Shown here: piece after piece, positions 1 through 9,675 of the stretch
Layout: every line of letters starts with the position of its first letter
Numbering within the stretch: position 1 is the first letter of the stretch
Assembly: GCF_014201615.1 (NCBI RefSeq)
Contig: NZ_JACHEU010000001.1
Location: 2,313,631-2,377,630, forward strand
Source: Aquamicrobium lusatiense
GTDB taxonomy: Bacteria > Pseudomonadota > Alphaproteobacteria > Rhizobiales > Rhizobiaceae
DNA length: 64,000 bases
Direction: 5' to 3'
Translations under genes and position numbers: made by a program
The notes under the pieces: model-generated
Database searches by the model: none
The model's input: only the letters and a program-made list of their open reading frames with translations
Told to the model about the DNA's origin: nothing

Positions 1-1
1 T

Positions 2-919
2 GGGGTGAACACGTCGCTCGCCGGCTTCTCCGCTCCCAATGACAAGGGTGAGTGGATGGGGCTTGACGTCGATTTCTGCCGTGCTGTGGCTGCGGCGGTA
101 TTCGGCGATGGAACCAAGGTCAAGTTTACGAGCCTGAGCGCGAAAGACCGCTTTACAGCGCTTCAGTCCGGCGAAGTGGACATTCTCTCGCGTAACACGA
201 CGTGGACCATCAACCGCGACACGGCTCTCGGCTTCAATTTTGCCGGCGTGACCTACTATGATGGTCAGGGCTTCATGATCAACGCGAAGAAGCTTCCGGG
301 CGTGAATTCCGCGCTCCAGCTTTCCGGCGCTTCGGTTTGCGTCCAGTCCGGCACGACCACGGAAATGAATCTGGCTGACTATTTCAGCGCCAACAAGATG
401 GAATACAATCCGGTCGTGTTCGAGAAGTTCGAGGAAGCCAACGCCGCCTATGATGCGGGCCGTTGCGATGCCTACACGACCGACCAGTCCGGCCTCTATG
501 CCGTGCGCCTGCAGATGGCGGCACCCGACGACCATGTCGTGTTGCCGGAAATCATTTCCAAGGAGCCGCTCGGTCCGGCTGTCAGGCAGGGTGACGACAA
601 GTGGTTCGACATCGTGAAGTGGACCTATTTCGCTCTTCTCAACGCGGAAGAGGCCGGTATCACGCAGGCCAATGTCGATGAGATGAAGAACAGCGCCAAT
701 CCCGACATCAAGCGTCTGCTTGGAACGGAAGCTGAAACCAAGATCGGCACCGACCTTGGCCTCGGCAATGACTGGGTCGTGAACATCATCAAGGCCACCG
801 GCAATTACGGCGAAATCTTCGAGCGTAATGTTGGTACCGGAAGCCCGCTCAAGATCGCGCGCGGCGTCAACGCGCTGTGGACCAAGGGCGGCCTGCAATA
901 CGGTATGCCGATCCGCTGA
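2..919 (+). CDS. aapJ: General L-amino acid ABC transporter, periplasmic substrate-binding protein AapJ (5' truncated)
   Basis: Periplasmic solute-binding subunit of the broad-specificity amino-acid (Aap) uptake system; it binds the amino acid and delivers it to AapQ/AapM. The 305 visible residues open inside the mature protein (GVNTSLAGFSAPN), so the signal peptide and roughly the first 35-40 residues lie before the window; the family is about 340 residues long. Typical bacterial SBP family 3 features are present: the GLDVDFCRAVAAA segment near the start, a DILSRNTTWTINRD stretch, and a C-terminal GGLQYGMPIR ending. AapQ, AapM and AapP follow in order, which makes the assignment firm. A hairpin plus T-run separates this gene from aapQ and probably lowers expression of the downstream subunits relative to the binding protein. 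Confidence 0.93.
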   Translation, partial: GVNTSLAGFSAPNDKGEWMGLDVDFCRAVAAAVFGDGTKVKFTSLSAKDRFTALQSGEVDILSRNTTWTINRDTALGFNFAGVTYYDGQGFMINAKKLPGVNSALQLSGASVCVQSGTTTEMNLADYFSANKMEYNPVVFEKFEEANAAYDAGRCDAYTTDQSGLYAVRLQMAAPDDHVVLPEIISKEPLGPAVRQGDDKWFDIVKWTYFALLNAEEAGITQANVDEMKNSANPDIKRLLGTEAETKIGTDLGLGNDWVVNIIKATGNYGEIFERNVGTGSPLKIARGVNALWTKGGLQYGMPIR

Positions 920-926
920 CGACCAG

Positions 927-958
927 AAAAGCCGGAGAGTTCACCTTTCCGGCTTTTT
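927..958 (+). terminator. Intercistronic terminator/attenuator after aapJ
   Basis: AAAAGCCGGA (927-936) can pair with TCCGGCTTTT (948-957), leaving a loop of about 11 nt and ending in a T-run. It sits 8 nt after the aapJ stop and about 65 nt before aapQ. The likely role is partial termination, giving more binding protein than membrane subunits, as is common in ABC operons. Confidence 0.7.
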
Positions 959-1024
959 CCCTTCCTGCCGGAACACAAAAACAAACACCGGCGGGAATTC
1001 AGACACCTGTTCAAGGGGAACCAT

Positions 1025-2209
1025 GTGTCACAGGAAGTTATCAGAGACGAATCCGCGCGGGTCCCGCTGATATATGATCCGAGGGTTCGCAGCATTGCAT
1101 TTCAGGTTGTTCTGGTCGCGCTGCTGGTGCTTGGCGTGTGGTGGATCGTCGACAACACGATCGAGAACCTGCGTCGCTCCAACATTTCCACCGGATTCGC
1201 GTTTCTGCGGGGGCGGGCGGGATTCGATATTTCCGACCGGCTGATCGACTACACGTCGGATTCGTCCTATGGCCGCGCGCTTCTGGTGGGTATCGCCAAT
1301 ACGCTGATCGTAGCTGCAGCCGGCATTGTGACAGCCACGATTTTGGGCTTTCTCGTCGGCGTCGGCCGCCTATCGAACAACTGGCTGATCCGCAAGCTGG
1401 CGACGGTCTATGTGGAAGTGTTCCGCAACATTCCGCCGCTGCTGGTCATCCTGTTCTGGTATCAGGGCGTGCTGGCCGTGCTGCCCAATGTGCGCGACAG
1501 TCTCTCGCTGCCGCTTGGCTCCTACCTTAACAATCGCGGGTTCTACTTTCCGCGGCTGGTGTGGGAACCGGGCGCCTGGCTGATCCTTGCCGGGTTCGTG
1601 GTGGCGGTCATCCTGTCCTGGTATGTGGCAAGGCGCGCGCGGGCAAGACAGATGGCCACGGGCCAGCAATTCCCGGTCTTCCTGACCAGCCTTGCGCTGA
1701 TCATTCTGCTGCCGCTGCTGGCCTATCTTCTGGCCGGGATGCCGGTCTCGGTGGATTATCCGCAGAAGGGTACGTTCAATCTGTCTGGCGGCTTCAATGT
1801 GAAGCCCGAGTTCCTGTCCCTCTATCTGGCGCTGTCCTTCTATACGGCCTCGTTCATCGCCGAGATCGTGCGCGCCGGCATATTGGGTGTTTCCAAAGGG
1901 CAGACGGAAGCCTATTCGGCGCTGGGCATGCGTTCGGGGCAGGGGCTGCGGCTGATCGTGATCCCGCAGGCAATGCGCATCATCATTCCCCCGCTCACCA
2001 GCCAGTATCTGAACCTGACGAAGAACTCATCTCTCGCTGTGGCGATCGGCTATCCCGATCTCTACGCAATCGGCGGAACCATTCTCAACCAGACAGGGCA
2101 GGCGATCGAGGTGGTGGTCATCTTCATGACCGTTTATCTCAGCATCAGCATCATTACCTCGATCTTCATGAACTGGTTCAATACCAAAATGGCCCTGAAG
2201 GAGAGGTGA
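1025..2209 (+). CDS. aapQ: General L-amino acid ABC transporter permease AapQ
   Basis: Inner-membrane permease of the Aap amino-acid importer, 394 residues, pairing with AapM. The predicted start is GTG at 1025, preceded by AAGGGG at 1015-1020. The protein has an N-terminal membrane segment (VVLVALLVLGVWWIV) and several further hydrophobic segments. The BPD_transp_1 coupling (EAA) region is visible as ALGMRSGQGLRLIVIPQA near residues 300-320. It is longer than simple HisQ-type permeases because of an inserted membrane/periplasmic region in the middle, which is characteristic of the Aap/Bzt type. It ends 3 nt before aapM. Confidence 0.93.
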   Translation: MSQEVIRDESARVPLIYDPRVRSIAFQVVLVALLVLGVWWIVDNTIENLRRSNISTGFAFLRGRAGFDISDRLIDYTSDSSYGRALLVGIANTLIVAAAGIVTATILGFLVGVGRLSNNWLIRKLATVYVEVFRNIPPLLVILFWYQGVLAVLPNVRDSLSLPLGSYLNNRGFYFPRLVWEPGAWLILAGFVVAVILSWYVARRARARQMATGQQFPVFLTSLALIILLPLLAYLLAGMPVSVDYPQKGTFNLSGGFNVKPEFLSLYLALSFYTASFIAEIVRAGILGVSKGQTEAYSALGMRSGQGLRLIVIPQAMRIIIPPLTSQYLNLTKNSSLAVAIGYPDLYAIGGTILNQTGQAIEVVVIFMTVYLSISIITSIFMNWFNTKMALKER

Positions 2210-2212
2210 GCT

Positions 2213-3373
2213 ATGCAGGAACATGACATATCCTGGGTGCGCACCGAAATGGCTCTGGCCGAAACTGCGCCCCGTTCGCAGGTGGGTGCGGCAGCGTGGC
2301 TGCGCAAGAACCTGTTCGCTACTCCGATTGACTCGGTTCTCACCGTGCTTGCCCTACTGGTTGTGGCTTCGCTTCTGCCGCGGGCGCTCGACTGGCTGTT
2401 CTTCGGAGCGGTGTGGACAGGCGCTGACCGCACAGCCTGCCTGACCACCGAGCAGGGCGGCCAGCTTCCGGCCGGATGGTCCGGCGCGTGCTGGCCTTTT
2501 GTAAGCGGCCGCTTCGGCCAGTTCATGTTCGGCCGCTATCCCATGGACGAGCGGTGGCGCGTGATCCTCACCGGCATCATCTTCGTGGCGCTGCTGGCGC
2601 CGCTTCTGATACCGCGCGTACCCTACAAGAAGCTGAACGCCATATTGTTCTTCGGCGTGTTTCCGTTCGTAGCCTACTTCCTGCTGGTGGGCGGCGCTTT
2701 CGGCCTGCGTTATGTCGAAACCCCGATGTGGGGCGGCCTGATGGTGACGCTGGTCATTTCCTATGTCGGCATCGTCGTGTCACTACCACTTGGCATCATA
2801 CTGGCACTCGGCCGGCGCTCTGAAATGCCGATCGTGAAGCTGCTTTCGGTGATTTTCATCGAAACCGTGCGTGGCGTGCCACTGGTCACCGTTCTGTTCA
2901 TGGCCAGCTTCATGCTGCCCCTGTTCGTGCCGCCGGGCACCAGTTTCGACAAGCTCCTGAGGGCGCTGATCGGTGTCGCTCTGTTCGCCTCGGCCTATAT
3001 GGCGGAGGTGGTCCGCGGCGGATTGCAGGCCATCCCCAAGGGGCAATATGAAGGCGCGGATTCGCTCGGTCTCGGCTACTGGCCGAAGATGGGGCTGATC
3101 ATCATGCCGCAGGCGCTGACGCTGGTCATACCCGGCATCGTCAACACCTTCATCGGCATGTTCAAGGATACGACCCTGGTGCTGATCATTTCGATGTTCG
3201 ATCTGCTCGGCGTCGTGAAGCAGAACATTTCGGGTGATCCCACATGGGCGACCCCGCAGACGGCAAAGACCGGCTACATTTTTGCAGCCGCAATCTTCTG
3301 GGTGTTCTGTTTCGGCATGTCGCGCTATTCTCAGTATATGGAACGCCGGCTCGATACCGGTCACAAACGCTAG
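2213..3373 (+). CDS. aapM: General L-amino acid ABC transporter permease AapM
   Basis: Second inner-membrane permease of the Aap system, 386 residues. The ATG at 2213 is preceded by GAGAGGTGAG, so the aapQ stop region carries its ribosome-binding site. The N-terminal half contains the Aap-specific insertion with the transmembrane stretch [17 protein letters not shown]. The C-terminal half is the BPD_transp_1 core, with the EAA loop [19 protein letters not shown]. It forms a heterodimer with AapQ and docks on AapP. The 16-nt gap to aapP supports one transcriptional unit. Confidence 0.93.
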   Translation: MQEHDISWVRTEMALAETAPRSQVGAAAWLRKNLFATPIDSVLTVLALLVVASLLPRALDWLFFGAVWTGADRTACLTTEQGGQLPAGWSGACWPFVSGRFGQFMFGRYPMDERWRVILTGIIFVALLAPLLIPRVPYKKLNAILFFGVFPFVAYFLLVGGAFGLRYVETPMWGGLMVTLVISYVGIVVSLPLGIILALGRRSEMPIVKLLSVIFIETVRGVPLVTVLFMASFMLPLFVPPGTSFDKLLRALIGVALFASAYMAEVVRGGLQAIPKGQYEGADSLGLGYWPKMGLIIMPQALTLVIPGIVNTFIGMFKDTTLVLIISMFDLLGVVKQNISGDPTWATPQTAKTGYIFAAAIFWVFCFGMSRYSQYMERRLDTGHKR

Positions 3374-3389
3374 GCAAGAGGAATGGCAA

Positions 3390-4193
3390 ATGGCCACCGA
3401 AAACGCAGTCAGCGCTGAAGAGATCGAGGTCGACACCGGCAAGATGCAGGTTTCGGCGACGGAGGTCGCGATCGAGATCATCGGCATGCACAAGTGGTAT
3501 GGCGAGTTTCATGTGCTGAAGGACATCAACCTGAAGGTGATGCGCGGCGAGCGCATCGTCATCTGCGGTCCCTCGGGCTCGGGCAAATCGACGATGATCC
3601 GCTGCATCAACCGGCTGGAGGAGCACCAGAAGGGCAAGATCATCGTCGATGGCAAGGAACTGACCAACGATCTGAAGAAGATCGACGAGGTGCGCCGCGA
3701 CGTCGGCATGGTGTTCCAGCACTTCAACCTGTTCCCGCACCTGACCATTCTGGAAAACTGCACGCTGGCGCCGATTTGGGTTCGCAAGGTTCCGAAGAAG
3801 GAGGCCGAGGCGACGGCCATGCACTATCTGGAGCGGGTGAAGATCCCCGAGCAGGCGCACAAATATCCCGGCCAGCTCTCGGGCGGGCAGCAGCAGCGGG
3901 TGGCGATCGCGCGCTCGCTGTGCATGAAGCCGAAGATCATGCTGTTCGACGAGCCGACCTCGGCGCTGGACCCGGAGATGGTGAAGGAGGTTCTGGAAAC
4001 CATGGTCGGGCTTGCCGAGGAAGGCATGACGATGCTGTGCGTGACGCATGAAATGGGCTTCGCGCGTCAGGTTGCGAACCGGGTGATCTTCATGGATCAG
4101 GGCCAGATCGTGGAGCAGAACACGCCGGTCGAGTTCTTCGACAACCCCCAGCACGAGCGCACCCGGCTGTTCCTCAGCCAGATCCTGCATTGA
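3390..4193 (+). CDS. aapP: General L-amino acid ABC transporter ATP-binding protein AapP
   Basis: Cytoplasmic ATPase that drives amino-acid import through AapQM, 267 residues. The reading frame is open further upstream, but the ATG at 3390 is preceded by AAGAGG and gives the family-typical N-terminus. Walker A GPSGSGKS lies at residues 60-67, the ABC signature LSGGQ at 163-167, Walker B LFDEP from residue 185, and the switch histidine in VTHEMGF. The polar amino-acid transporter ATPase family (GlnQ/HisP type) is clear. It is the last gene of the aap operon, with a strong palindromic hairpin just after the stop. Confidence 0.95.
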   Translation: MATENAVSAEEIEVDTGKMQVSATEVAIEIIGMHKWYGEFHVLKDINLKVMRGERIVICGPSGSGKSTMIRCINRLEEHQKGKIIVDGKELTNDLKKIDEVRRDVGMVFQHFNLFPHLTILENCTLAPIWVRKVPKKEAEATAMHYLERVKIPEQAHKYPGQLSGGQQQRVAIARSLCMKPKIMLFDEPTSALDPEMVKEVLETMVGLAEEGMTMLCVTHEMGFARQVANRVIFMDQGQIVEQNTPVEFFDNPQHERTRLFLSQILH

Positions 4194-4202
4194 GGAAGAC
4201 AA

Positions 4203-4232
4203 GCGCGGCATAGCAATTTTGCTAGGCCGCGC
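4203..4232 (+). terminator. Strong hairpin ending the aap operon
   Basis: GCGCGGC (4203-4209) pairs with GCCGCGC (4226-4232), and inside it TAGCAA (4211-4216) pairs with TTGCTA (4219-4224), giving a nearly perfect 30-nt palindrome. No T-run follows on either strand. It lies between convergent aapP and the FAD monooxygenase gene, so it may stabilise 3' ends or stop transcription from both sides. Confidence 0.5.
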
Positions 4233-4271
4233 AGCTTCCGGAATCTGGAAACGAAGAGGGCGGCTGCTTGT

Positions 4272-5495
4272 TCAGCGCTCCTGCGGGAGCCGCCACCCAT
4301 AAAGCCAGTCAAGATCGGTTGCGAGGCTTTGCGGAGAGCGCATCCTGAGCACAAGATTTCTCGCCAGAGCCACCGGCCCTGCTGCATTCCACGCCATTTT
4401 GTTCAGTGCGCCACGCCGCGCGACTTTAGACAGCCGCGCTTTACGTTGCTGTTCCCACAAGGATATCGCGCCTTGTTCACGGGTGTTGGGCTCAGCGATA
4501 TATTGCGCCAGCAGGGCCGCATCTTCGATGGCCATGGCGGCACCTTGCGCCGCAAAGGGGGTGACGGCGTGCGCGGCATCCCCGATGAGTGCGATTCCCG
4601 GTGTGGTCCAGCTGGCCACAGGGTCAACCGTATGAAGCGGCCATGCCGTCCAATGCCCCGCCATTTCCACCAGACGCGCCAGAGCGGGTGAACTTCGCGC
4701 GACGGCATGCAGCAGAATCGACATTTCCGCCTGTACTGCCCAGCTTTGCGCGATATCCATCGCGGGCGTGAATGCGACCAGATTGATTTCTGCTCCGGCC
4801 CGCAAGGGGTATGCCACCAGATGAAAGCTGGCATGCACGAAAGTGGTGACACTGTCGCTGTCCGCAAGCTTGCGAAACGCTTCGCCGGCGGCGCTGTTGG
4901 TGTCTATGGTCGTGCGCCATGCGATCTGTCCGCTGAATCGGTTTCGGGCCGAGTGTTCGACAAACCGGCGGGAAGCGGACCAGACGCCATCGGCTCCGAT
5001 CAGCAGCGGGCACTCTGCGGTGGTCGTGTTGCCTTCAGGGTCCCCGAAGCTTGCGATAACATGGCCCGGCGGTTCGCGCGAAACCTCCGCCAGTTTCATG
5101 CCCGTGTTGATTTCGATTTCCGGCCGTGAACGCGCCTCCGTCAGCAATGCTTGCTGAAGGTCGGCGCGGTGCGAAACGAGATAGGGCGCGTTCCAGCGCT
5201 GTTCAGCGAATTTCCCAAGCGGAACGCCGGCAAGTTCGCGCAACGTGTTGGCGTCTTTCAGTCGCACGGCCTGCGGCTGCACAGCGTGGGGGTGCAGATG
5301 CGGCAGAACGCCGAGATCTTTCAGAATGCGTGCGGCGTTTGGCGAAATCTGAAGCCCCGCGCCAAAGGCTTCCAGTTTGGGCGCTTGCTCGAAAACACGG
5401 CAGGCTATACCCCGGCGCGCGAGAGCAATCGCCATGGTAAGGCCGGCAATGCCGGCCCCGGCGATCACGATCGGGCTTTCGCCCCTGTATGCCAT
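4272..5495 (-). CDS. FAD-dependent aromatic-ring monooxygenase (salicylate/3-hydroxybenzoate hydroxylase-like)
   Basis: A single-component group A flavin monooxygenase, 407 residues. The three hallmark motifs are visible: GAGIAGL near residue 12 (FAD ADP binding), GADGVWS (the DG motif that contacts FAD and NADPH), and ALIGDAAHAVTPFAAQG (the GD motif with the ribityl-binding Asp). The family hydroxylates aromatic rings such as salicylate or 3-hydroxybenzoate, or quinone precursors. The substrate cannot be told from sequence, and no aromatic catabolic genes are adjacent. The frame is open upstream; the chosen ATG (5495) gives the normal short N-terminus before the Rossmann fold. It lies 23 nt downstream of the zinc-finger gene on the same strand and is probably co-transcribed. 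Confidence 0.8.
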   Translation of the reverse strand: MAYRGESPIVIAGAGIAGLTMAIALARRGIACRVFEQAPKLEAFGAGLQISPNAARILKDLGVLPHLHPHAVQPQAVRLKDANTLRELAGVPLGKFAEQRWNAPYLVSHRADLQQALLTEARSRPEIEINTGMKLAEVSREPPGHVIASFGDPEGNTTTAECPLLIGADGVWSASRRFVEHSARNRFSGQIAWRTTIDTNSAAGEAFRKLADSDSVTTFVHASFHLVAYPLRAGAEINLVAFTPAMDIAQSWAVQAEMSILLHAVARSSPALARLVEMAGHWTAWPLHTVDPVASWTTPGIALIGDAAHAVTPFAAQGAAMAIEDAALLAQYIAEPNTREQGAISLWEQQRKARLSKVARRGALNKMAWNAAGPVALARNLVLRMRSPQSLATDLDWLYGWRLPQER

Positions 5496-5518
5496 GATGG
5501 GTTCCGGCCGTTTGCCGC

Positions 5519-5764
5519 TCAGGCGGCCCGGTCGATATAGGCGCAGCCGGCGGGGATGGTTACGTCTGCAGCGAGGGCCGCATTGTAGCGGTACAGCGTC
5601 GAGCAGTAGGGGCAAACCTTCTCGTCATCCGCGCCCATGTCCAGAAACACATGCGGATGATCGTACGGAGAGGTCGCTCCCACGCACATGAATTCCTTGA
5701 CGCCGATCTCGATCGCTGCGTGACCCTGATCGTTCTGGAAGTGGGGAATGATACCGCCAGCCAT
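5519..5764 (-). CDS. CHCC-type zinc-finger protein (NDUFS6-like, PF10276 family)
   Basis: An 81-residue protein with one Cys (EFMCVG), a His (HPHVF) and a closing CPYC, giving the Cys-His-Cys-Cys zinc-binding arrangement of the zf-CHCC family. Mitochondrial NDUFS6, a complex I accessory subunit, carries the same domain, and small free-standing versions are common in alphaproteobacteria. Two consecutive ATGs follow AAGGAG; the second (5764) has the better spacing, while 5767 is the alternative. The long open frame upstream on this strand is antisense to ppk1 and not credible as coding. Its role in this organism is inferred only from the domain. Confidence 0.8.
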   Translation of the reverse strand: MAGGIIPHFQNDQGHAAIEIGVKEFMCVGATSPYDHPHVFLDMGADDEKVCPYCSTLYRYNAALAADVTIPAGCAYIDRAA

Positions 5765-5930
5765 CATCGTCTCCTTCGAGCTGTTATCCAGCGTTTGGAT
5801 CATAACAGGGTTCTTTGCAAGGCTTGTGAAATCAAACTGTCGTAAAACCCTGCCAGAGGATAATGTGAAACAATGTAGCCGGCTGGCGGTGTGACGGGTT
5901 TCACGCCGGCAGAGGCAGGAAAGCGGGGAT

Positions 5931-8132
5931 ATGAGCGGATTGAGGCCAAAACAGGCAGAGTTCACGACATCTGAGGTCGCGGCAACAGAGAGCGGCAACC
6001 CTGATCGTTTCGTCAATCGTGAGTTTTCGTGGTTGCAGTTCAACCGCCGCGTGCTTGAGGAGGCCCGCAACGAACGCCACCCGCTTCTCGAACGTGTCCG
6101 CTTCCTTTCCATATCCGCCGCAAATCTCGACGAGTTCTTCATGGTGCGTGTCGCGGGTCTGGCCGGGCAGGTGCGGCAGCGCATCAGCCTGAAAAGCCCG
6201 GACGGACGCACCCCGGAGCAGCAACTCGAACAGGTGTTGCGCGAAGTTGAGCGCCTGCAGGCTGACCAGCAGAAGGTGCTGGCGGAACTGATGGCACGTC
6301 TCGACGCGGAAGGCATCGAAACGGTCAGCGTTTCTGCGCTTGCCAAGGACGAAAAGGTCTGGCTGGAAGAGTATTTCCGCGAGCAGGTGTTTCCGGTTCT
6401 GACCCCGCTGTCGATCGACCCCGCGCACCCTTTTCCCTTCATCCCGAACCTTGGTTTCTCCATGGCGCTGCAGCTGCGCCATCTGCGGGAAGGCGAGGAA
6501 ATGAGCGCGCTTCTGCGTCTGCCGCCGGCGTTGAAGCGCTATGTCCGCCTGCCTGATCGCAAGACCCGCATTCGGTTCGTTCCGCTTGAGGATGTGGTCG
6601 GTCTCTATATCGGACGCCTGTTCCCCGGTTACGAGGTCAAGGGTTCGGGCACCTTCCAGATCATCCGCGACAGTGACATCGAAGTCGAGGAAGAATCCGA
6701 AGATCTGGTGCGTCTGTTTGAGACCGCGCTGAAGCGCCGTCGGCGCGGCTCGGTCATCCGCATCGAGTTCGACAGCCGCATGCCGGAAAGCCTGCGTGAA
6801 TTCGTGGCGGGAGAGCTTGGGGTTGCCGGCAACCGCGTCAGCGTCATCGAGGGGCCGCTGGCGCTCAGCCAGATTTCGGAGATTGTCTCCATTGCGCGCG
6901 ACGACCTGAAATATACGCCCTACAATCCACGGTTTCCTGAGCGCATTCGCGAGCATGGCGGCGATTGCTTCGCGGCCATCCGTGAGAAGGATATCGTCGT
7001 CCACCACCCATATGAATCTTTCGATGTGGTGGTGCAGTTCCTGCGTCAGGCAGCGGTCGACCCCGAAGTCGTTGCAATCAAGCAGACGCTTTACAGAACC
7101 TCCAACGACAGCCCGATCGTGCGCGCGCTGATAGATGCGGCCGAGGCCGGAAAATCCGTGACCGCGCTTGTCGAGCTCAAGGCACGGTTCGATGAAGAGG
7201 CGAACATTCGCTGGGCTCGCGATCTGGAACGGGCCGGCGTGCAGGTCGTGTTCGGCTTTCTGGAGCTGAAGACGCACGCCAAGATGTCTTCCGTGGTGCG
7301 GCGCGAGGATGGCAAGCTGCGCAATTACGTTCATCTGGGCACCGGCAACTACCACCCGATCACGGCGCGTATCTATACGGACCTGTCCTTCTTCACCTGC
7401 GACCCGAAGATGGCGAGTGACGTCGCTCAGATATTCAATTTCATCACCGGATATGCTGAGCCGACAGACGAAATGGCGATCGCGCTTTCGCCCTATACCC
7501 TGCGCAGTCGCATTCTCGGGCATATCGAAAACGAGATCGCCCATGCCAGGGCAGGGCGCCCGGCGCGAATCTGGATGAAGATGAACTCGCTGGTCGATCC
7601 GCAGGTGATCGATGCGCTGTACGATGCCAGCAGTGCCGGCGTGGAGATCGACATCGTCGTGCGCGGCATCTGCTGCCTGCGGCCGCAGGTGCCGGGGCTG
7701 TCGGAGAACATCCGGGCAAAATCGATTGTTGGCCGCTTCCTTGAACACAGCCGCATCTATTGCTTCGGCAACGGACACGGCCTGCCGTCGGATGAGGCCA
7801 TCGTCTATATCAGCTCGGCCGATCTGATGCCGCGCAATCTCGACCGCCGCGTCGAAACGATGGTGCCGATCACCAATCCCACCGTGCATGAGCAGATTCT
7901 CGGACAGATCATGCTGGGTAATCTGGTGGACAACCAGCAAAGTTTCGAAGTATTGCCGGATGGCACATCGCGCCGGGTGACGATTGAAGAGGGCGAGGAG
8001 CCGTTCAATGCGCAGGAATATTTCATGACCAATCCCAGCCTTTCCGGACGGGGTGATGCCTTGAAACTGCATGCGCCGAAGCGGATCGCGCAGTTCAAGC
8101 GCCGCAAGAAAACTGATCCGACGACCAGCTGA
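5931..8132 (+). CDS. ppk1: Polyphosphate kinase 1
   Basis: Makes inorganic polyphosphate reversibly from ATP. The 733-residue length is normal for Ppk1. Domains in order are the N-terminal helical domain ([15 protein letters not shown]), the head domain, and two phospholipase D-like C domains. The autophosphorylated histidine is predicted as His449 in LKTHAKM, and a second conserved histidine lies in HLGTGNYH. The start ATG follows GCGGGG. The stop codon overlaps the ppx start by 1 nt (TGATG), so the polyphosphate-making and polyphosphate-degrading enzymes are translationally coupled. Confidence 0.97.
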   Translation: MSGLRPKQAEFTTSEVAATESGNPDRFVNREFSWLQFNRRVLEEARNERHPLLERVRFLSISAANLDEFFMVRVAGLAGQVRQRISLKSPDGRTPEQQLEQVLREVERLQADQQKVLAELMARLDAEGIETVSVSALAKDEKVWLEEYFREQVFPVLTPLSIDPAHPFPFIPNLGFSMALQLRHLREGEEMSALLRLPPALKRYVRLPDRKTRIRFVPLEDVVGLYIGRLFPGYEVKGSGTFQIIRDSDIEVEEESEDLVRLFETALKRRRRGSVIRIEFDSRMPESLREFVAGELGVAGNRVSVIEGPLALSQISEIVSIARDDLKYTPYNPRFPERIREHGGDCFAAIREKDIVVHHPYESFDVVVQFLRQAAVDPEVVAIKQTLYRTSNDSPIVRALIDAAEAGKSVTALVELKARFDEEANIRWARDLERAGVQVVFGFLELKTHAKMSSVVRREDGKLRNYVHLGTGNYHPITARIYTDLSFFTCDPKMASDVAQIFNFITGYAEPTDEMAIALSPYTLRSRILGHIENEIAHARAGRPARIWMKMNSLVDPQVIDALYDASSAGVEIDIVVRGICCLRPQVPGLSENIRAKSIVGRFLEHSRIYCFGNGHGLPSDEAIVYISSADLMPRNLDRRVETMVPITNPTVHEQILGQIMLGNLVDNQQSFEVLPDGTSRRVTIEEGEEPFNAQEYFMTNPSLSGRGDALKLHAPKRIAQFKRRKKTDPTTS

Positions 8133-9667
8133 TGATTGCTGCATCTCAGGGCCGGCTTCAGGACCGGCGCCCGGTTTCGATCATCGATATCGGATCGAAT
8201 TCCATACGCCTCGTTGTCTATGAAGGACTGGCGCGGTCTCCCACCATGCTGTTCAACGAGAAGATGCTGGCGGGTCTGGGCCGCGGCATCGTCTCCACCG
8301 GCAAGCTCGATCCTGAAGCGGTTACCAGGGCGATGGAAGAGTTCCGGCGCTTTCGCAGCCTTTCCGAGCAGGCGGGCGCCGTTCACATGCATGTGCTGGC
8401 CACGGCGGCCGCGCGCGAGGCTGAAAACGGCCCGGATTTCATCCGCCGGGCGGAAGATGTGCTCGGCACGGAAGTTCACGTGCTCAGTGGCCGGCAGGAA
8501 GCTTATTATTCGGCGCTCGGCGTCATCTCGGGCTTTGAACCTGCAAATGGTATTGCAGGCGATCTCGGCGGTGGCAGCCTCGAACTTGTCGATGTTGCGG
8601 GCACGACCATCGGCGACGGCATTACGCTGCCTCTGGGCGGCCTTCGCCTGCAGGATATGGCAGGCAATTCGCTGGAAGTGGCAACCAAGATTGCGCGCAT
8701 AGAGGTGGCCAGAGCAAAGCTTCTCAAGGCGGGGCAGGGGCGCACCTTCTATGCCGTGGGCGGCACCTGGCGAAATCTCGCCCGCCTCCATATGGAGAAG
8801 ACGGGATATCCGCTTGGCGTGATGCATCACTATGAGATCGACCCCGCCAGCGCGATGTCCTTTCTCAAGCAGGTCGCCAAGGGAAATATCGAACGCATCA
8901 AGGGCATCGAAGGCGTGTCGAAGGCTCGCCGTGCGCTGTTGCCGTATGGCGCCATCGTTCAGAAGGAAATCATCACCGCGATGAAGCCGTCGCGCATCAT
9001 CGTGTCGGCGGTCGGCGTGCGTGAGGGCTATCTCCATTCCCTTCTGCCGGCTGCGGAACAGACGGCAGATCCGCTGCTTTCAGCCTGCGAGGAGCTTGCA
9101 CGGCTGCGCTCGCGCTCGTTCACTCACGTTCGTGAACTTGTCGAGTGGACGAGCGAGTCCTTCCGGACGTTCGGCATAGAGGAAACGGTTAATGAGGCGC
9201 GCTACCGGAAAGCCGCCTGTCTGCTGGCCGACATTGGCTGGAGAGCGCATCCGGAATATCGTGGAACACAGTCGCTCAACATCATCGCCCATGCTGCGTT
9301 TCTTGGCGTCGATCATCCGGGGCGCGCCTATCTGGCGCTGACGAATCTGTTCCGGCATGAGGGGCTTTTCAGCGGGCTGGCGCCAGCGTTCCATGAACTG
9401 GCAACGCCGCGCTATCTTGAGCGGGCGCGGATTCTGGCCGGTGCGATGCGGGTGGTTTACCTGCTTTCGGCGGCAATGCCCGGCGTCATACCGCAACTCC
9501 GATGGCGAAAGCGCGATGACGGCGTTCTCGCTCTGGTCATTCCGAAGAATCTCTCCGGCCTTTATGGCGAGCGACCGGCGGCGCGTGTCACCCAGCTCGG
9601 AAAAGTCCTGGGGCTGCGTATGGTTCTGGCTGTTGAAGGGCAACCGGACGTGATCGTCGCCAAGTAA
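8132..9667 (+). CDS. ppx: Exopolyphosphatase Ppx/GppA family
   Basis: Releases phosphate from polyphosphate ends and may also hydrolyse pppGpp, since the family does both. The 511-residue protein has the sugar kinase/HSP70-like ATPase fold: DIGSNSIRLVVYE near residue 20 (phosphate 1 loop) and GDLGGGSLELV (phosphate 2 loop). The remaining C-terminal region, about 200 residues, resembles the Ppx HD-type domain. Its ATG overlaps the ppk1 stop by 1 nt. No terminator is evident between its stop and the convergent Lrp gene 8 nt away. Confidence 0.93.
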   Translation: MIAASQGRLQDRRPVSIIDIGSNSIRLVVYEGLARSPTMLFNEKMLAGLGRGIVSTGKLDPEAVTRAMEEFRRFRSLSEQAGAVHMHVLATAAAREAENGPDFIRRAEDVLGTEVHVLSGRQEAYYSALGVISGFEPANGIAGDLGGGSLELVDVAGTTIGDGITLPLGGLRLQDMAGNSLEVATKIARIEVARAKLLKAGQGRTFYAVGGTWRNLARLHMEKTGYPLGVMHHYEIDPASAMSFLKQVAKGNIERIKGIEGVSKARRALLPYGAIVQKEIITAMKPSRIIVSAVGVREGYLHSLLPAAEQTADPLLSACEELARLRSRSFTHVRELVEWTSESFRTFGIEETVNEARYRKAACLLADIGWRAHPEYRGTQSLNIIAHAAFLGVDHPGRAYLALTNLFRHEGLFSGLAPAFHELATPRYLERARILAGAMRVVYLLSAAMPGVIPQLRWRKRDDGVLALVIPKNLSGLYGERPAARVTQLGKVLGLRMVLAVEGQPDVIVAK

Positions 9668-9675
9668 GGCGGCGA

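Noticed and set aside
5901..8144. 747-codon open frame on the minus strand opposite ppk1
   Set aside because: It mirrors the whole ppk1 gene, has no recognisable domain, and its composition (many His, Arg, Gln) is what antisense GC-rich coding DNA gives. ppk1 has clear motifs.
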